Of a stretch of 64,000 nt of DNA, positions 11,872 to 20,666 are shown one piece after another. Under the pieces are notes generated by a model that saw only the letters and a list, made by a program, of their open reading frames with translations, searched no databases and had not been told where the DNA came from. Source of the stretch: Sphingomonas sp. (GTDB taxonomy: Bacteria > Pseudomonadota > Alphaproteobacteria > Sphingomonadales > Sphingomonadaceae); contig QFPK01000016.1 of NCBI GenBank assembly GCA_003248865.1, forward strand, positions 62,001 through 126,000, given 5' to 3'. The stretch's first letter is position 1; the number at the start of each line of letters is the position of its first letter. The position numbers were made by a program, and so were the translations under genes.

Positions 11872-12143
11872 TGGCTGACCTCCACTTCGAACTGGTCTCG
11901 CCGGAGCGGCTCGTCCGCTCCGGCCCGGTCCACATGGTCGTCGTGCCCGGCACCGAAGGCGACTTCGCCGTCCTCGCCGGCCACGCCCCCATGATGAGCA
12001 CCATCCGCACCGGCGAAATCGCGATCTACACCGCCGCCGGCACCACGCCGGAGCGCGTCCACATCGAAGGCGGCTTCGCGGAAGTCTCGGAAAAGGGCCT
12101 CACCATCCTCGCCGAGAAGCTGGAGCCGGTCACGGCCCACTAA
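11871..12143 (+). CDS. atpC: F1F0 ATP synthase subunit epsilon
   Basis: A 90-residue subunit matching the N-terminal beta-sandwich of epsilon (MADLHFELVSPERLVRSGPVHMVVVPGTEGDFAVLAGHAPMMSTIRTGEIAIY). The C-terminal inhibitory helical hairpin of the about 135-residue E. coli form is missing, as is common in alphaproteobacteria, where the zeta subunit can take over inhibition. It is the last gene of the atp operon. Confidence 0.96.
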
Positions 12144-12167
12144 GCGGCAGGTTTTTGCCTCCGGCGG

Positions 12168-12188
12168 GCAGGGAAATGATTTCCCTGC
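12168..12188 (+). terminator. Hairpin after atpC
   Basis: A perfect 9-bp stem (GCAGGGAAA / TTTCCCTGC) with a three-base loop lies 25 bases after the atpC stop. No T-tract follows, so it may be a processing or stabilising hairpin rather than an intrinsic terminator. It sits between the convergent atp operon and methyltransferase gene. Confidence 0.5.
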
Positions 12189-12215
12189 ACCCTCGACATT
12201 GGCGATGTGCTCCCC

Positions 12216-12977
12216 TCAGGGCTTCCGGTAAAGCTGGATGAACCGGTCCGTTTTCCCCCGGATTGCCGGGTCGTAGACCAGCTTCGTCAGATCGTCGTCC
12301 GGATTAGCCAGCAGGTCCGATTCCGCTTCCAGCACAAACCCCGCCTTCGCCATTTCCGCCTTCACCAGCGCCGGGTCGATGCGATGATGCGCCAACGTCT
12401 CCGCGCGCGGCTCCGCCCCCGCCCTAGCGCGATGATCCACCACCAGCACCAGTCCGCCATGCACCATCGCATCGCGTACCCTCCTCAACGCCAGCGCCGG
12501 GTCCATGCGCGGGATGCGATACTGCGCATCCTCCCACCACAGATCGTGGATGCACATGTGGAACAGCACCCGGTCGATCCGGCCGGGCAATTTCATCCGG
12601 TCAGGATAACCCAGCAGCAACCGCACATTCGGATAAGTCCGCTTCAACACAGACCATCCGGGCTGCAGACCGTCCACCACGATCAACCCCTCGGTCGATT
12701 GCGCAAACACCGTCCCACCCGGCCCAATCACATCCGCGATCAGGCGACTATAGTAACCCGTGCCCGCCACCATATCGAGCACCCGCTGCCCCGGCTCCAG
12801 CCGGAACAGCGCCAGCACCTCGGCGGGCTTGCGCCGGGCATCCGCCGCCCGTTCACCGGCAGGCCGGGCAGGATCGGCAATCGCCGCCTCGATGGCCGCA
12901 GATGCGTCGATGGCCGCCGCAGGCTCAGCCAGCAGCAACAGCCCCAGCAACAGCCCTGCCCATCTGGCTCTCCGCAT
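12216..12977 (-). CDS. Exported class I SAM-dependent methyltransferase-like protein
   Basis: A 253-residue protein with a clear signal peptide (RRARWAGLLLGLLLLAEPAAAIDA) followed by a Rossmann-type methyltransferase core: VLDMVAGTGYYSRLIADVIGPGGTVFAQ (about residues 69-96), a glycine-rich SAM-binding loop lacking the usual DxGxGxG spacing, and VDHRA further on. This resembles the predicted methyltransferase group COG4798. A signal peptide on a SAM enzyme is odd because SAM is cytosolic. The gene lies five bases after the DUF6265-like gene and downstream of ada. Confidence 0.75.
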   Translation of the reverse strand: MRRARWAGLLLGLLLLAEPAAAIDASAAIEAAIADPARPAGERAADARRKPAEVLALFRLEPGQRVLDMVAGTGYYSRLIADVIGPGGTVFAQSTEGLIVVDGLQPGWSVLKRTYPNVRLLLGYPDRMKLPGRIDRVLFHMCIHDLWWEDAQYRIPRMDPALALRRVRDAMVHGGLVLVVDHRARAGAEPRAETLAHHRIDPALVKAEMAKAGFVLEAESDLLANPDDDLTKLVYDPAIRGKTDRFIQLYRKP

Positions 12978-12982
12978 GGCTC

Positions 12983-13429
12983 TCAGCGCCTCCGCTCGAA
13001 CCGCCAGCGTACCGGCTTGCCGCCGTCTGCCAGACTGATCTCGGCCACCAGCAGATCACCGTCGCGCCAGTAGCGAATGCGCTGCGGATAATCGTGCGCC
13101 ACATTCTCGAAAGTGATCGCGTTCAGGCCGATCTCCTTGGCCGGAAAAACGGATGTAGGCGCACCTCTCGGCTGTGCATGAAGGGCAATCCTGCCATCCT
13201 CACCCGTCGCTATCCGCATGAACTCGAACATGCCGACGCGGCCGGCCTTGCCCGAACGATTCATCCCCAGCAGCATTCCGCCCCGCGGCGGCATCCAGCT
13301 TTCCTCCGTCAGCTGATCACCCCTGGCGTCCACCCAGTCACCGGCCAGCCAGCCCAGTTCCCCAACCCCCTGCGCGATCGCAGGCGATGCGATCAGAAGT
13401 GCGACCAGCCCCGGAATCCACAATCTCAT
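12983..13429 (-). CDS. Secreted DUF6265-like protein
   Basis: 148 residues with an N-terminal signal peptide (RLWIPGLVALLIASPAIAQG) and a small beta-rich domain that reads LGWLAGDWVDARGDQLTEESWMPPRGGMLLGMNRSGKAG, then FENVAHDYPQRIRYWRDGDLLVAEISL. The LxGxWxxxxx(E)xWxxPxGGxMLG pattern is that of DUF6265-type periplasmic proteins of unknown function. It sits between ada (26 bases upstream) and the exported methyltransferase (five bases downstream), so all three may be cotranscribed. Confidence 0.7.
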   Translation of the reverse strand: MRLWIPGLVALLIASPAIAQGVGELGWLAGDWVDARGDQLTEESWMPPRGGMLLGMNRSGKAGRVGMFEFMRIATGEDGRIALHAQPRGAPTSVFPAKEIGLNAITFENVAHDYPQRIRYWRDGDLLVAEISLADGGKPVRWRFERRR

Positions 13430-13455
13430 CTTGCCCCCAGATCAGAAATGCAGCG

Positions 13456-14505
13456 TCAATACAGCAGCTTCTCCCGGTCCAGCAGCGCCGCCTTCCGCTT
13501 TGCCCCACCGCGATAACCGCCCGTGCCCCCGGCCGCCGGCACCACCCGATGGCAGGGGATGGCCAACAGCAGGTCGTTCGCAGCGCATGCGCTCGCCACC
13601 GCCCGCACCGCGCGCGGCTGCCCGATCGCCGCTGCGATCTCGGAATAGCTCGCCGTCGCGCCGGCCGGGATGCGCCGCAGCGCCGCCCACACCCTTTGCT
13701 GGAACGCCGTGCCGCGAATGTCCAGCGGCAAGGCCTGTGCCCTGGCCGGTTCCTCCACCAACGCGACCACTTGGGACACGGTCGCTGAAAACCCCACATC
13801 CCCCACCGAAATCTCGGCCCGTGCGAAATCCCGCCGCAATCCGTCCATCAACTCGGGCTCGCTGCCGAACGCGATACGCACCACACCGACATCCGTCGCC
13901 GCCACCAGCAGACACCCCAGCGATGTCATCGCCACAGCCGCCCGGATATGCTCGCCCACCCCCCTGGCCCGAACCCGATGCGGCGCCATCCCCAGCCGCC
14001 CTTCGCTCTCGGCATAGGCCCGCGCAGCACTGTCATACCCAGCGCCATGAATGGCCTCCGTCACGCTAGCACCGTCTGTCAGCCCTGCCTGCAACCGCCC
14101 CGCCCGCACACCGGCCGCATAAGCACGAGGCGTCAGCCCGGTTTCCGCCTTGAACCGCCGGTGAAAGTGAAAACTCGAAAGCCCTGCGGCCGCCGCCATG
14201 TCATCCAGCGAAGGCAGGCTGTCTCCTGCCTCGATCATTCGGCACACCCGGGCGATCGGGTCGTCCACCGCCTCTCGCGGCCTGCATTTCAGGCAGGCCC
14301 GGAACCCGGCCGCCTCGGCTGCATCCGGGTTCTCGAACCAGCGCCGATTCTCGCGCAGCGCCGTGCGTGCCGCGCAACTGGGTCTACAGTATATCCCAGT
14401 CGTCACCACGCCGAACCAGAAACGCCCGTCGGCCGCACGATCTCGCGTCTCCACCGCGACATCGCGCCAGTCCTCGTTTGCGGGCTGTTGGCGCATCTCC
14501 ACCAT
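13456..14505 (-). CDS. ada: Bifunctional DNA-alkylation repair protein and transcriptional activator Ada
   Basis: A 349-residue Ada protein with all three parts. The N-terminal zinc phosphotriester-repair domain contains YCRPSCAARTALRENRRWF...GFRACLKCRP, giving four cysteines. An AraC-type helix-turn-helix follows (FHFHRRFKAETGLTPRAYA). The C-terminal O6-methylguanine methyltransferase has the active-site IPCHRVV with GGTGGYRGGAKRKAALL. It repairs methylated DNA by suicide transfer and, once methylated, activates alkylation-response genes. ATG 14505 has GGAAAGG eight bases upstream; the longer frame is not supported. It is divergent from the acyl-CoA dehydrogenase. Confidence 0.95.
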   Translation of the reverse strand: MVEMRQQPANEDWRDVAVETRDRAADGRFWFGVVTTGIYCRPSCAARTALRENRRWFENPDAAEAAGFRACLKCRPREAVDDPIARVCRMIEAGDSLPSLDDMAAAAGLSSFHFHRRFKAETGLTPRAYAAGVRAGRLQAGLTDGASVTEAIHGAGYDSAARAYAESEGRLGMAPHRVRARGVGEHIRAAVAMTSLGCLLVAATDVGVVRIAFGSEPELMDGLRRDFARAEISVGDVGFSATVSQVVALVEEPARAQALPLDIRGTAFQQRVWAALRRIPAGATASYSEIAAAIGQPRAVRAVASACAANDLLLAIPCHRVVPAAGGTGGYRGGAKRKAALLDREKLLY

Positions 14506-14674
14506 GTTCGGGCCTTTCCGTTCCAGATTGCCCGCACCCATTGCCCCGTCAAGCGCACGGCTGCGCCTCGTATCTTGCGCCCAATTCCACATTCCGCGCT
14601 CGCCACCCTCCCCACCCCTACAGGTGGCGAACCCGTCCGCTTGTGGCATCGCGGCTTCCAACAGGAGAAACGAC

Positions 14675-15817
14675 ATGCTCGATATCAGCCGCCGCACTGC
14701 CTTCGATGAAGACCTGAACGGGTTCCGCGATCAGGTCCGCAAATTCTACGACAAGCACCTCACCCCCAATCTAGACCGCTGGGAGGAGGAAGGCCTCGTC
14801 GGCCGCGACTTCTGGCTGGCCTGCGGCGAAGCCGGCCTGCTCTGCCCCACGGTGCCTGAGGAATATGGCGGCCTCGGCCTCGATTTCCGCTACAATGCCG
14901 TCATCGATGAGGAACTGTCCTATCTGGGCTCCTCGGCCGGCATCACGCTGCAATCCGACATCGTCGCCGACTATATCGTCAACTACGGCTCCGACGAGCA
15001 GAAGGCGAAGTATCTGCCAAAGATGATCACGGGCGAATGCATCACCGCCATCGCGATGACGGAACCCGGCGCCGGATCAGACCTTCAGGGCGTGCGCACC
15101 ACCGCCCGCCGGGACGGCAACCATTATGTGATCAACGGTTCCAAAACCTACATCACCAACGGCCAGAACGCCGATCTCGTGATCGTCGTCGCCAAGACCA
15201 ACCCGGATGCCGGCGCCAAGGGCACCAGCCTGATCCTCGTCGAAGCCGGAACGGCGGGCTTCACCAAGGGCCGCAACCTCGACAAGATCGGCCAGAACTC
15301 GGCCGACACGTCCGAGCTGTTCTTCGAGGATGTGCGCGTCCCCATCACCAACTGCCTCGGCGCGGAAAACCAGGGCTTCATCTACCTGATGAGCCAGCTG
15401 CCGCAGGAACGCCTCTCCATCGCCGTCTCCGCCATGGGCGGCGCCCAGCGGGCCTTCGATGAAGCGGTGAAGTTCGTCCGTGATCGCAAGGCGTTCGGCA
15501 AGAGCATCCTCGATTTCCAGAACACCCGCTTCGAACTGGCCGACATGAAGGCCAAGCTGCAGGTGGGCTGGGCGCACCTCGATGTCTGCCTCACAAAGCA
15601 CATCGCAGGCGAACTGGATGCCTATGAAGGCGCTGCCGCCAAGCTCTGGCACAGCGATCTGCAATGGGAAATCTGCGACCGCTCGCTGCAGCTGCACGGC
15701 GGTGCGGGCTATATGAACGAATATCCCATCGCCCGTCTGTGGCGCGACGCCCGCGTGCAGCGCATCTATGGCGGCACCAACGAAATCATGAAGGAACTGA
15801 TCGGCCGCTCGATCTGA
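14675..15817 (+). CDS. Acyl-CoA dehydrogenase
   Basis: A 380-residue FAD flavoenzyme that oxidises acyl-CoA to trans-2-enoyl-CoA. The signatures are ITAIAMTEPGAGSDLQGVRTTA (about residues 124-145) and the C-terminal QLHGGAGYMNEYPIARLWRDARVQRIYGGTNEIMKELIGR, where the glutamate of YGGTNEIMKE region is the usual base position. Start ATG 14675 has AGGAGA seven bases upstream. It resembles long-chain or AcdA-type enzymes; specificity is not readable. Confidence 0.93.
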   Translation: MLDISRRTAFDEDLNGFRDQVRKFYDKHLTPNLDRWEEEGLVGRDFWLACGEAGLLCPTVPEEYGGLGLDFRYNAVIDEELSYLGSSAGITLQSDIVADYIVNYGSDEQKAKYLPKMITGECITAIAMTEPGAGSDLQGVRTTARRDGNHYVINGSKTYITNGQNADLVIVVAKTNPDAGAKGTSLILVEAGTAGFTKGRNLDKIGQNSADTSELFFEDVRVPITNCLGAENQGFIYLMSQLPQERLSIAVSAMGGAQRAFDEAVKFVRDRKAFGKSILDFQNTRFELADMKAKLQVGWAHLDVCLTKHIAGELDAYEGAAAKLWHSDLQWEICDRSLQLHGGAGYMNEYPIARLWRDARVQRIYGGTNEIMKELIGRSI

Positions 15818-15830
15818 TCCCATCTCGGTG

Positions 15831-15855
15831 CGGGCGGCGGCATCGCCGCTGCCCG
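15831..15855. terminator. Bidirectional hairpin between acyl-CoA dehydrogenase gene and secreted hypothetical
   Basis: An 11-bp stem with one G-T pair and loop ATC occupies most of the 44 bases between two convergent genes. No T-run follows on either strand, so assignment as a terminator rests on position and stem strength. Confidence 0.5.
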
Positions 15856-15861
15856 TATCCG

Positions 15862-16359
15862 TCAGATCTTGCAGCCCTTCGCCTGCGCACTGCCCTTCAG
15901 ATAGGCCCTGCGCAACCAGCCGGACTGGATCGCCCCCTTCACCTTGCGCTCATGCGCCTCGGCACCCGAAACCTTGCGTACGATGCCGGATCCGGGGATC
16001 AGCTTGCCGGCCGCCTTCTCCACCTCGCCCAGCGCGATCTCCCCGGCCGACTGGTCCGGCTTCGGCTTGATCTTGTCCAGGTCGGGCCCCAGCACGGCGT
16101 TCAGCTTCGCGATCTCCGCGGAATAGCTCTGGCAGCTGCTCAGCCCTTTCAACGAATAGGGCGCCTTTGCCGCAGCCTGCAGAACGGGCGGGATATCCTC
16201 CTTCACCACATTCATGTCCTTCAGCGGCTTGGTGACGATGTTTCCGGCCGTCGTTTCCACATCCTTGCCGGATTGCGCGAGCGCAGTGGCATTCAGGCAC
16301 AACAGGCCCATGGCCGGCGCCCACACCCAGCTTGCCCGAAACCAGTCCCTGCGCATCAT
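15862..16359 (-). CDS. Secreted hypothetical protein downstream of gmk
   Basis: About 165 residues: a signal peptide (MMRRDWFRASWVWAPAMGLLCLNATALAQ) and a helical, lysine-rich mature part with two cysteines (SSCQSYSAEIAKLNAVLGPDLDKIKPKPDQSAGEIALGEVEKAAGKLIPGSGIVRKVSGAEAHERKV...GCKI). The basic, amphipathic mature region is soluble in character. I recognise no named domain. ATG 16359 (or 16356) follows GGGAGAGG and lies 17 bases after the gmk stop, so it is probably cotranscribed with gmk. Confidence 0.75.
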   Translation of the reverse strand: MMRRDWFRASWVWAPAMGLLCLNATALAQSGKDVETTAGNIVTKPLKDMNVVKEDIPPVLQAAAKAPYSLKGLSSCQSYSAEIAKLNAVLGPDLDKIKPKPDQSAGEIALGEVEKAAGKLIPGSGIVRKVSGAEAHERKVKGAIQSGWLRRAYLKGSAQAKGCKI

Positions 16360-16376
16360 CCCTCTCCCGCTCGCGG

Positions 16377-17015
16377 CTATTCCCCGGTCAGCAAGTCCCG
16401 CACGAAGGCCGCCAGCCCGCGCTGCCGCTCGCGCCGTAGCCGCTCCGTCGTCAGGATTGAACGGATCTCGTGCAGGCACTGGCCCGGATCGTCGTTCACC
16501 AGGATATAATCATATTCCGCCCAGTGGCTGATCTCGTCAGCCGCACGGCTCATGCGCTGGGTGATCACCTCCGCACTGTCGGAGGCCCGGCTCTTCAGCC
16601 GGGATTCCAGCTCCTCAAGGCTGGGTGGCAACAGGAAGATCGAAACCAGATCCCCGCCGGACTGGCTCTCGCGCAGCTGCTGCGTGCCCTGCCAGTCCAC
16701 GTCGAACAGGATGTCCCGGCCTTCGCCCAGCGTGCGTTCCACGGGCTCGCGCGGCGTGCCGTACCGGTTGCCGAACACCGTCGCCCATTCCAGGAACTGC
16801 CCGGTCTTCACCATATGGTCGAAGCGGTCCTGATCGACGAACTGATAATCCTGGCCCTCGATCTCGCCCGTGCGCGGCTTGCGCGTCGTGGCCGAAACCG
16901 ACAGCGAGATCTGTGGATCGGTCGCCAGCAGCCGCTTGGTCATGGTGGTCTTGCCAGCGCCGGAGGGGCTGGAGAGGACGAGCATCAGCCCGCGACGGGC
17001 ACCGGGAATCGACAT
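16377..17015 (-). CDS. gmk: Guanylate kinase
   Basis: A 212-residue cytosolic enzyme converting GMP and ATP to GDP and ADP. The P-loop is SSPSGAGKTTMTKRL (about residues 16-30), followed by the GMP-binding SVSATTRKPRTGEIEGQDYQFVD and ILFDVDWQGTQQL. ATG 17015 fits the family N-terminus. The gap to the upstream serine hydrolase gene is 78 bases, so it may have its own promoter. Confidence 0.97.
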   Translation of the reverse strand: MSIPGARRGLMLVLSSPSGAGKTTMTKRLLATDPQISLSVSATTRKPRTGEIEGQDYQFVDQDRFDHMVKTGQFLEWATVFGNRYGTPREPVERTLGEGRDILFDVDWQGTQQLRESQSGGDLVSIFLLPPSLEELESRLKSRASDSAEVITQRMSRAADEISHWAEYDYILVNDDPGQCLHEIRSILTTERLRRERQRGLAAFVRDLLTGE

Positions 17016-17093
17016 GGAAAGGGACTAGAACATGCCGACGCCCGATGGAAGACATCTGCGGACGGGATCAGCGCAGGGAGTCAGCCCAGGGGG

Positions 17094-18797
17094 TCAACTC
17101 TGACGGATCAGCGCTTCCCCCGAAAAGCTGAAGCGCTGCGCCTGCCCGTTCACGAAGCCGTCGAACCAGGCCCGTTCCTGCACGGCCGCCGGATTGGCGG
17201 ACCGCCAGCTGCCGTCGGCATGCGGCACGATCTCGCCCATGCCGTCGATCAGCAGCTTGTCCCCACGCGCAACCAGCATGACGGAGCCGACCCAGGGATC
17301 GTTGGACAGATAGCGCCCGGCGAGCCCGGCCAGCTTCGGATTGACGGCGGGCTGCGCCGGCACGGCATCGCGCCCCAGCAGCCGGCTGCCCCACCACAGC
17401 CGCTCCGCCCTGCCCGTCTCGCCTTCGAACTCCAGCACATGAAGGCTCAGCAAGGGGTGATCGGTCACGAAGCTGCGTGGCCCAACCGCCCGCAACCGCC
17501 CGCTCGCCCCACCTGATGCGACGGACAATTTGCCCGCGCTCTCGCTCACGGTCAGGTCCAGGCCGCCCGGCCCCGCCCAGCGCCCGGTCACATTCGCGGG
17601 TTCAGCCACCGGTGGCAGCGTCTCCGCCTTAGGCGCGTCCGGCAGAGCCGTCCCCGCCGCCAGCGCACGCACCAGCTGCACGCCATAGGCCGTGACCTTG
17701 CGCGGCCTGTAGCCGTCGAACCCGGTGAAGTTCACGCTGGCGAAGGCGCCGCCGCCCGTGCCCACATCCACCGTCAGCGCGGACGAGAAGGTGATCATGC
17801 CGCCCGTGTGGTGCAGCACCGGCTTGCCGTCCACATCGAAGCCGGCGAGCCCCATGCCATATTTCGCGGTCGGCCCGAAATCCGGCGCCACCACCACGGG
17901 CGTCACGAACCGCCTGGCACTGGCTGGAGTCAGCACAGGCTGGGCCGCGCCGGTCGCGCAGGCCCCGATGAACTGCACCCATTTGGCCATATCGGCCGGC
18001 GTGGACGCGACGGACCCGGCCGCCCGCTCGATATCCAGCCAGCTTCCCTCCACCAGCGGATCGCCCGGGAACCAGGCCCGGTCCGACTTCAGCGGCCCAT
18101 AGGCGCTGGCGAAGCGCACCCGGTCCTTCGTCAGGATCACCGGCTCAGAGGCGGACATGCCCAGCGGCGCGAACACCAGCTGCCGGATGGCCGTCGGGAA
18201 ATCCTGCCCGCTGGCGCGCTGGATCAGCCAGGCCAGCGCATCATAGCCGCTGTTGGAATAATGGAAGCGCTCGCCGGGGGTGGTTGCGCTCCACAGCTTC
18301 CCGCCCGTCTCGCGCGGGAACGGCGGCGCATTGCCCGGGAATCCGGCCGCATGGTTGATGATATGCGCGGTCGTCACCCGCTTGTCCGCGATCGGCATGT
18401 CGGGCGCGAAATCCAGCACCGGCCGGTCCAGATCGATCTTGCCCTGATCCGCCAGCCGCAGCAGCGCGACCGCCACGAAGCTCTTCGAAATCGAGCCGAT
18501 CTGGAACAGATGCGCCGTCGTCACCGGCGCCCGCCGGTCCAGATTGGCAAGGCCGACCGCCGCAGTCGCGACTTCCCCGGCCCCGCTCCGCAGAGACAGG
18601 CTGATCGCCGGAAATCCCCAGGCGCCGATGTCAGCTTCCGCAAACGCCACGAGGCGGTCGAACGCAGCCCGGAAGGCGGGACTCACGCCGTTGGCCTCAA
18701 CCTGCACCGGCACGGTCGCGGCAAACGCCGGCCGCATTGCCAGTACCCCACCGGCCAGTGCACCCCCAGCCAGCAGCGTCCGCCTCGCGATGTTCAT
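17094..18797 (-). CDS. Tat-exported serine hydrolase, beta-lactamase/penicillin-binding-protein fold
   Basis: A 567-residue protein starting with a Tat-like signal (NIARRTLLAGGALAGGVLAMRPAFAA). The N-terminal 370 residues are a class C beta-lactamase/PBP-fold domain with the nucleophile motif S-x-x-K in QIGSISKSFVAVALLRL, YSNSGYDALAWLIQRASG (the YxN element) and HHTGGMITF (HxG element). The C-terminal about 180 residues look like the beta-barrel extension seen in D-aminopeptidase or EstB-like enzymes. It could be a peptidase, esterase or D-aminopeptidase rather than a lactamase. It starts three bases after fumC. Confidence 0.85.
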   Translation of the reverse strand: MNIARRTLLAGGALAGGVLAMRPAFAATVPVQVEANGVSPAFRAAFDRLVAFAEADIGAWGFPAISLSLRSGAGEVATAAVGLANLDRRAPVTTAHLFQIGSISKSFVAVALLRLADQGKIDLDRPVLDFAPDMPIADKRVTTAHIINHAAGFPGNAPPFPRETGGKLWSATTPGERFHYSNSGYDALAWLIQRASGQDFPTAIRQLVFAPLGMSASEPVILTKDRVRFASAYGPLKSDRAWFPGDPLVEGSWLDIERAAGSVASTPADMAKWVQFIGACATGAAQPVLTPASARRFVTPVVVAPDFGPTAKYGMGLAGFDVDGKPVLHHTGGMITFSSALTVDVGTGGGAFASVNFTGFDGYRPRKVTAYGVQLVRALAAGTALPDAPKAETLPPVAEPANVTGRWAGPGGLDLTVSESAGKLSVASGGASGRLRAVGPRSFVTDHPLLSLHVLEFEGETGRAERLWWGSRLLGRDAVPAQPAVNPKLAGLAGRYLSNDPWVGSVMLVARGDKLLIDGMGEIVPHADGSWRSANPAAVQERAWFDGFVNGQAQRFSFSGEALIRQS

Positions 18798-18800
18798 GTA

Positions 18801-20189
18801 TCAGCCCCCTGTTGTCATTGTCTCCGGGCGGACCAGCCGCCGGAATTGTTCTTCGGTCACATGCCCCAGCTTCAGGCCGGCCTCCAGCAGGGTTGACCCC
18901 TCCTTGTGCGCCAGCTTGGCGATGTCGGCCGCCCGGTCATAGCCGATCTCGGGCGCAAGCGCCGTCACCAGCATCAACGACCGTTCCACCAGCTCGGCGA
19001 TCCGCCCCCTGTTGGGCTGCAACCCGTCCACGCAACGCTCCGCGAAACTCACCATCCCGGTCGCCAGCAGATCGATGGAACGAAGCACATTCGCCCCGAT
19101 CAGCGGCTTGAACACGTTCAGCTCCAGATGGCCCTGCAACCCGCCCACGGTCACCGCCACATGGTTCCCCATCACCTGCGCCGACACCATGGTCAGCATC
19201 TCGCACTGGGTGGGGTTCACCTTACCCGGCATGATCGAACTGCCCGGCTCGTTCGCGGGCAGGTCCAGCTCGCCCAACCCGGATCGCGGGCCAGAACCCA
19301 GCAGCCTTATGTCATTGGCGATCTTGGTCAGCGCCACGGCCAGGCTGTTCAGCCGCCCGGAGAAATCCACCAGCGTGTCGTTGCTGGCCAGCGCCTCGAA
19401 CTTGTTCGGCGCCGTCTCGAAGGCAAGCCCGGTCAGCCCGCTCATTTCCGTTGCGAATTCCGCGCCGAAACCTTCGGGCGCGTTCAGCCCGGTGCCAACC
19501 GCAGTCCCGCCCTGCGCCAGCCGGGACAGGGCGTGGGTCACGAACGGCTCGGTGCGCACCCGCGCCAGCTTCAGCTGGGCGGCATAACCGGAAAACTCCT
19601 GCCCCAGCGTCAGCGGGGTCGCATCCTGCAAATGGGTGCGCCCGATCTTCACGATGTCGGACCAGCTCTCGGCCTTGGCGACCAGCGCCGATTCCAGCCG
19701 CTCCAGCGCAGGCAGCAGCTTCCGCCGGGCGGCCAGCACGGCCGCCACATGCAGCGCGGTCGGGAAACTGTCGTTGCTGCTCTGCCCCATGTTCACATGG
19801 TCATTGGGGTGAACCGGGCTCTTGCCGCCGCGCCTGCCAGTCAGCAGCTCGTTGGCGCGCCCGGCGATCACCTCGTTGACGTTCATGTTGCTCTGGGTGC
19901 CGCTGCCGGTCTGCCAGATCACCAGCGGGAATTGATCGTCCAGCTTGCCGGAAGCCACTTCGGCGGCGGCCGCCTCGATCGCATCGGCAAGTTCAGCGGA
20001 AAGTCCGTGGCGGCGGTTCACCCGCGCCGCGGCTTGCTTCACCAGCGCCAGCGCGTGCACGATGCCGATCGGCATGTGCTCGGTGGCGCCGAAGGGGAAA
20101 TTCTCGATGGAGCGCTGGGTCTGGGCACCCCAATAGGCGGTTTCGGGCACCTCGATGGCGCCCAGACTATCCGTTTCGGTACGGCTCAC
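18801..20189 (-). CDS. fumC: Class II fumarate hydratase
   Basis: A 462-residue enzyme of the TCA cycle, interconverting fumarate and malate. The superfamily signature GSSIMPGKVNPTQCEM is intact, as are HPNDHVNMGQSSNDSFPTALH and KIGRTHLQDATPLTLGQEFSGY. The start is GTG 20189, overlapping the sspB stop in a GTGA arrangement. Aspartase and argininosuccinate lyase share the fold, but the N-terminal ETDSLGAIEVPETAYWGAQTQRSIENF is that of FumC. Confidence 0.97.
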   Translation of the reverse strand: MSRTETDSLGAIEVPETAYWGAQTQRSIENFPFGATEHMPIGIVHALALVKQAAARVNRRHGLSAELADAIEAAAAEVASGKLDDQFPLVIWQTGSGTQSNMNVNEVIAGRANELLTGRRGGKSPVHPNDHVNMGQSSNDSFPTALHVAAVLAARRKLLPALERLESALVAKAESWSDIVKIGRTHLQDATPLTLGQEFSGYAAQLKLARVRTEPFVTHALSRLAQGGTAVGTGLNAPEGFGAEFATEMSGLTGLAFETAPNKFEALASNDTLVDFSGRLNSLAVALTKIANDIRLLGSGPRSGLGELDLPANEPGSSIMPGKVNPTQCEMLTMVSAQVMGNHVAVTVGGLQGHLELNVFKPLIGANVLRSIDLLATGMVSFAERCVDGLQPNRGRIAELVERSLMLVTALAPEIGYDRAADIAKLAHKEGSTLLEAGLKLGHVTEEQFRRLVRPETMTTGG

Positions 20190-20665
20190 TTCTTCCGCTT
20201 GAAATCGAACGAGACGACGTTCGATCCGGATTCGCTTTCCACCACCACGGGCGGCGGCGGCTCATCCACAGGCTCGGGCATCACCACGGTGAACTGCAGG
20301 GCGAAGTTCACGGCTGGATCCACGAAGCCGGTGATCGCGCGATAGGGGATCGAAAGCTTGGCCGGCACCTGGTTGAAGGTCAGCCCCACCTCGAAATGCT
20401 CGTCATCCACCAGCAGGTCCCAGTAACGGTGCTGCAGAACGACGGTCATCTCCTCGGGGTAACGCTCCAGCAGATGCTTGGGCATGTCGACACCCGGAAA
20501 GCGAGTGCGGAAGGCGATGAAGAAGTGGTGCGCACCCGGCAGGCCGCCACCCGTGGCGACATCGCCCAGCACCCGCCGCACCACCTGGCGCAGCGAATCC
20601 TGCACGATCTCATCATAGGGGATGAGGCTGTCGGGCGGTTCCTGATTCTCGGGCGGCTCGGTCAC
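20186..20665 (-). CDS. sspB: ClpXP adaptor SspB, alpha type
   Basis: About 159 residues: LIPYDEIVQDSLRQVVRRVL, GAHHFFIAFRTRFPGVDMPKHLLERYPEEMTVVLQHRYWDLLVDDEHFEVGLTFNQVPAKLSIPYRAITGFVDPAVNFALQF, then an acidic tail ending in SNVVSFDFKRKK, the probable ClpX-tethering peptide. Alpha SspB delivers ssrA-tagged proteins to ClpXP. Start GTG 20665 is preferred to the TTG at 20674. The tmRNA gene lies about 250 bases upstream on the same strand, which puts the tagging RNA and the tag receptor side by side. The 3' end overlaps fumC. Confidence 0.93.
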   Translation of the reverse strand: MTEPPENQEPPDSLIPYDEIVQDSLRQVVRRVLGDVATGGGLPGAHHFFIAFRTRFPGVDMPKHLLERYPEEMTVVLQHRYWDLLVDDEHFEVGLTFNQVPAKLSIPYRAITGFVDPAVNFALQFTVVMPEPVDEPPPPVVVESESGSNVVSFDFKRKK

Positions 20666-20666
20666 A

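Noticed and set aside
14505..14697. N-terminal extension of Ada by 64 residues
   Set aside because: It overlaps the divergent acyl-CoA dehydrogenase start, is not Ada-like, and the internal ATG at 14505 has a good ribosome site.
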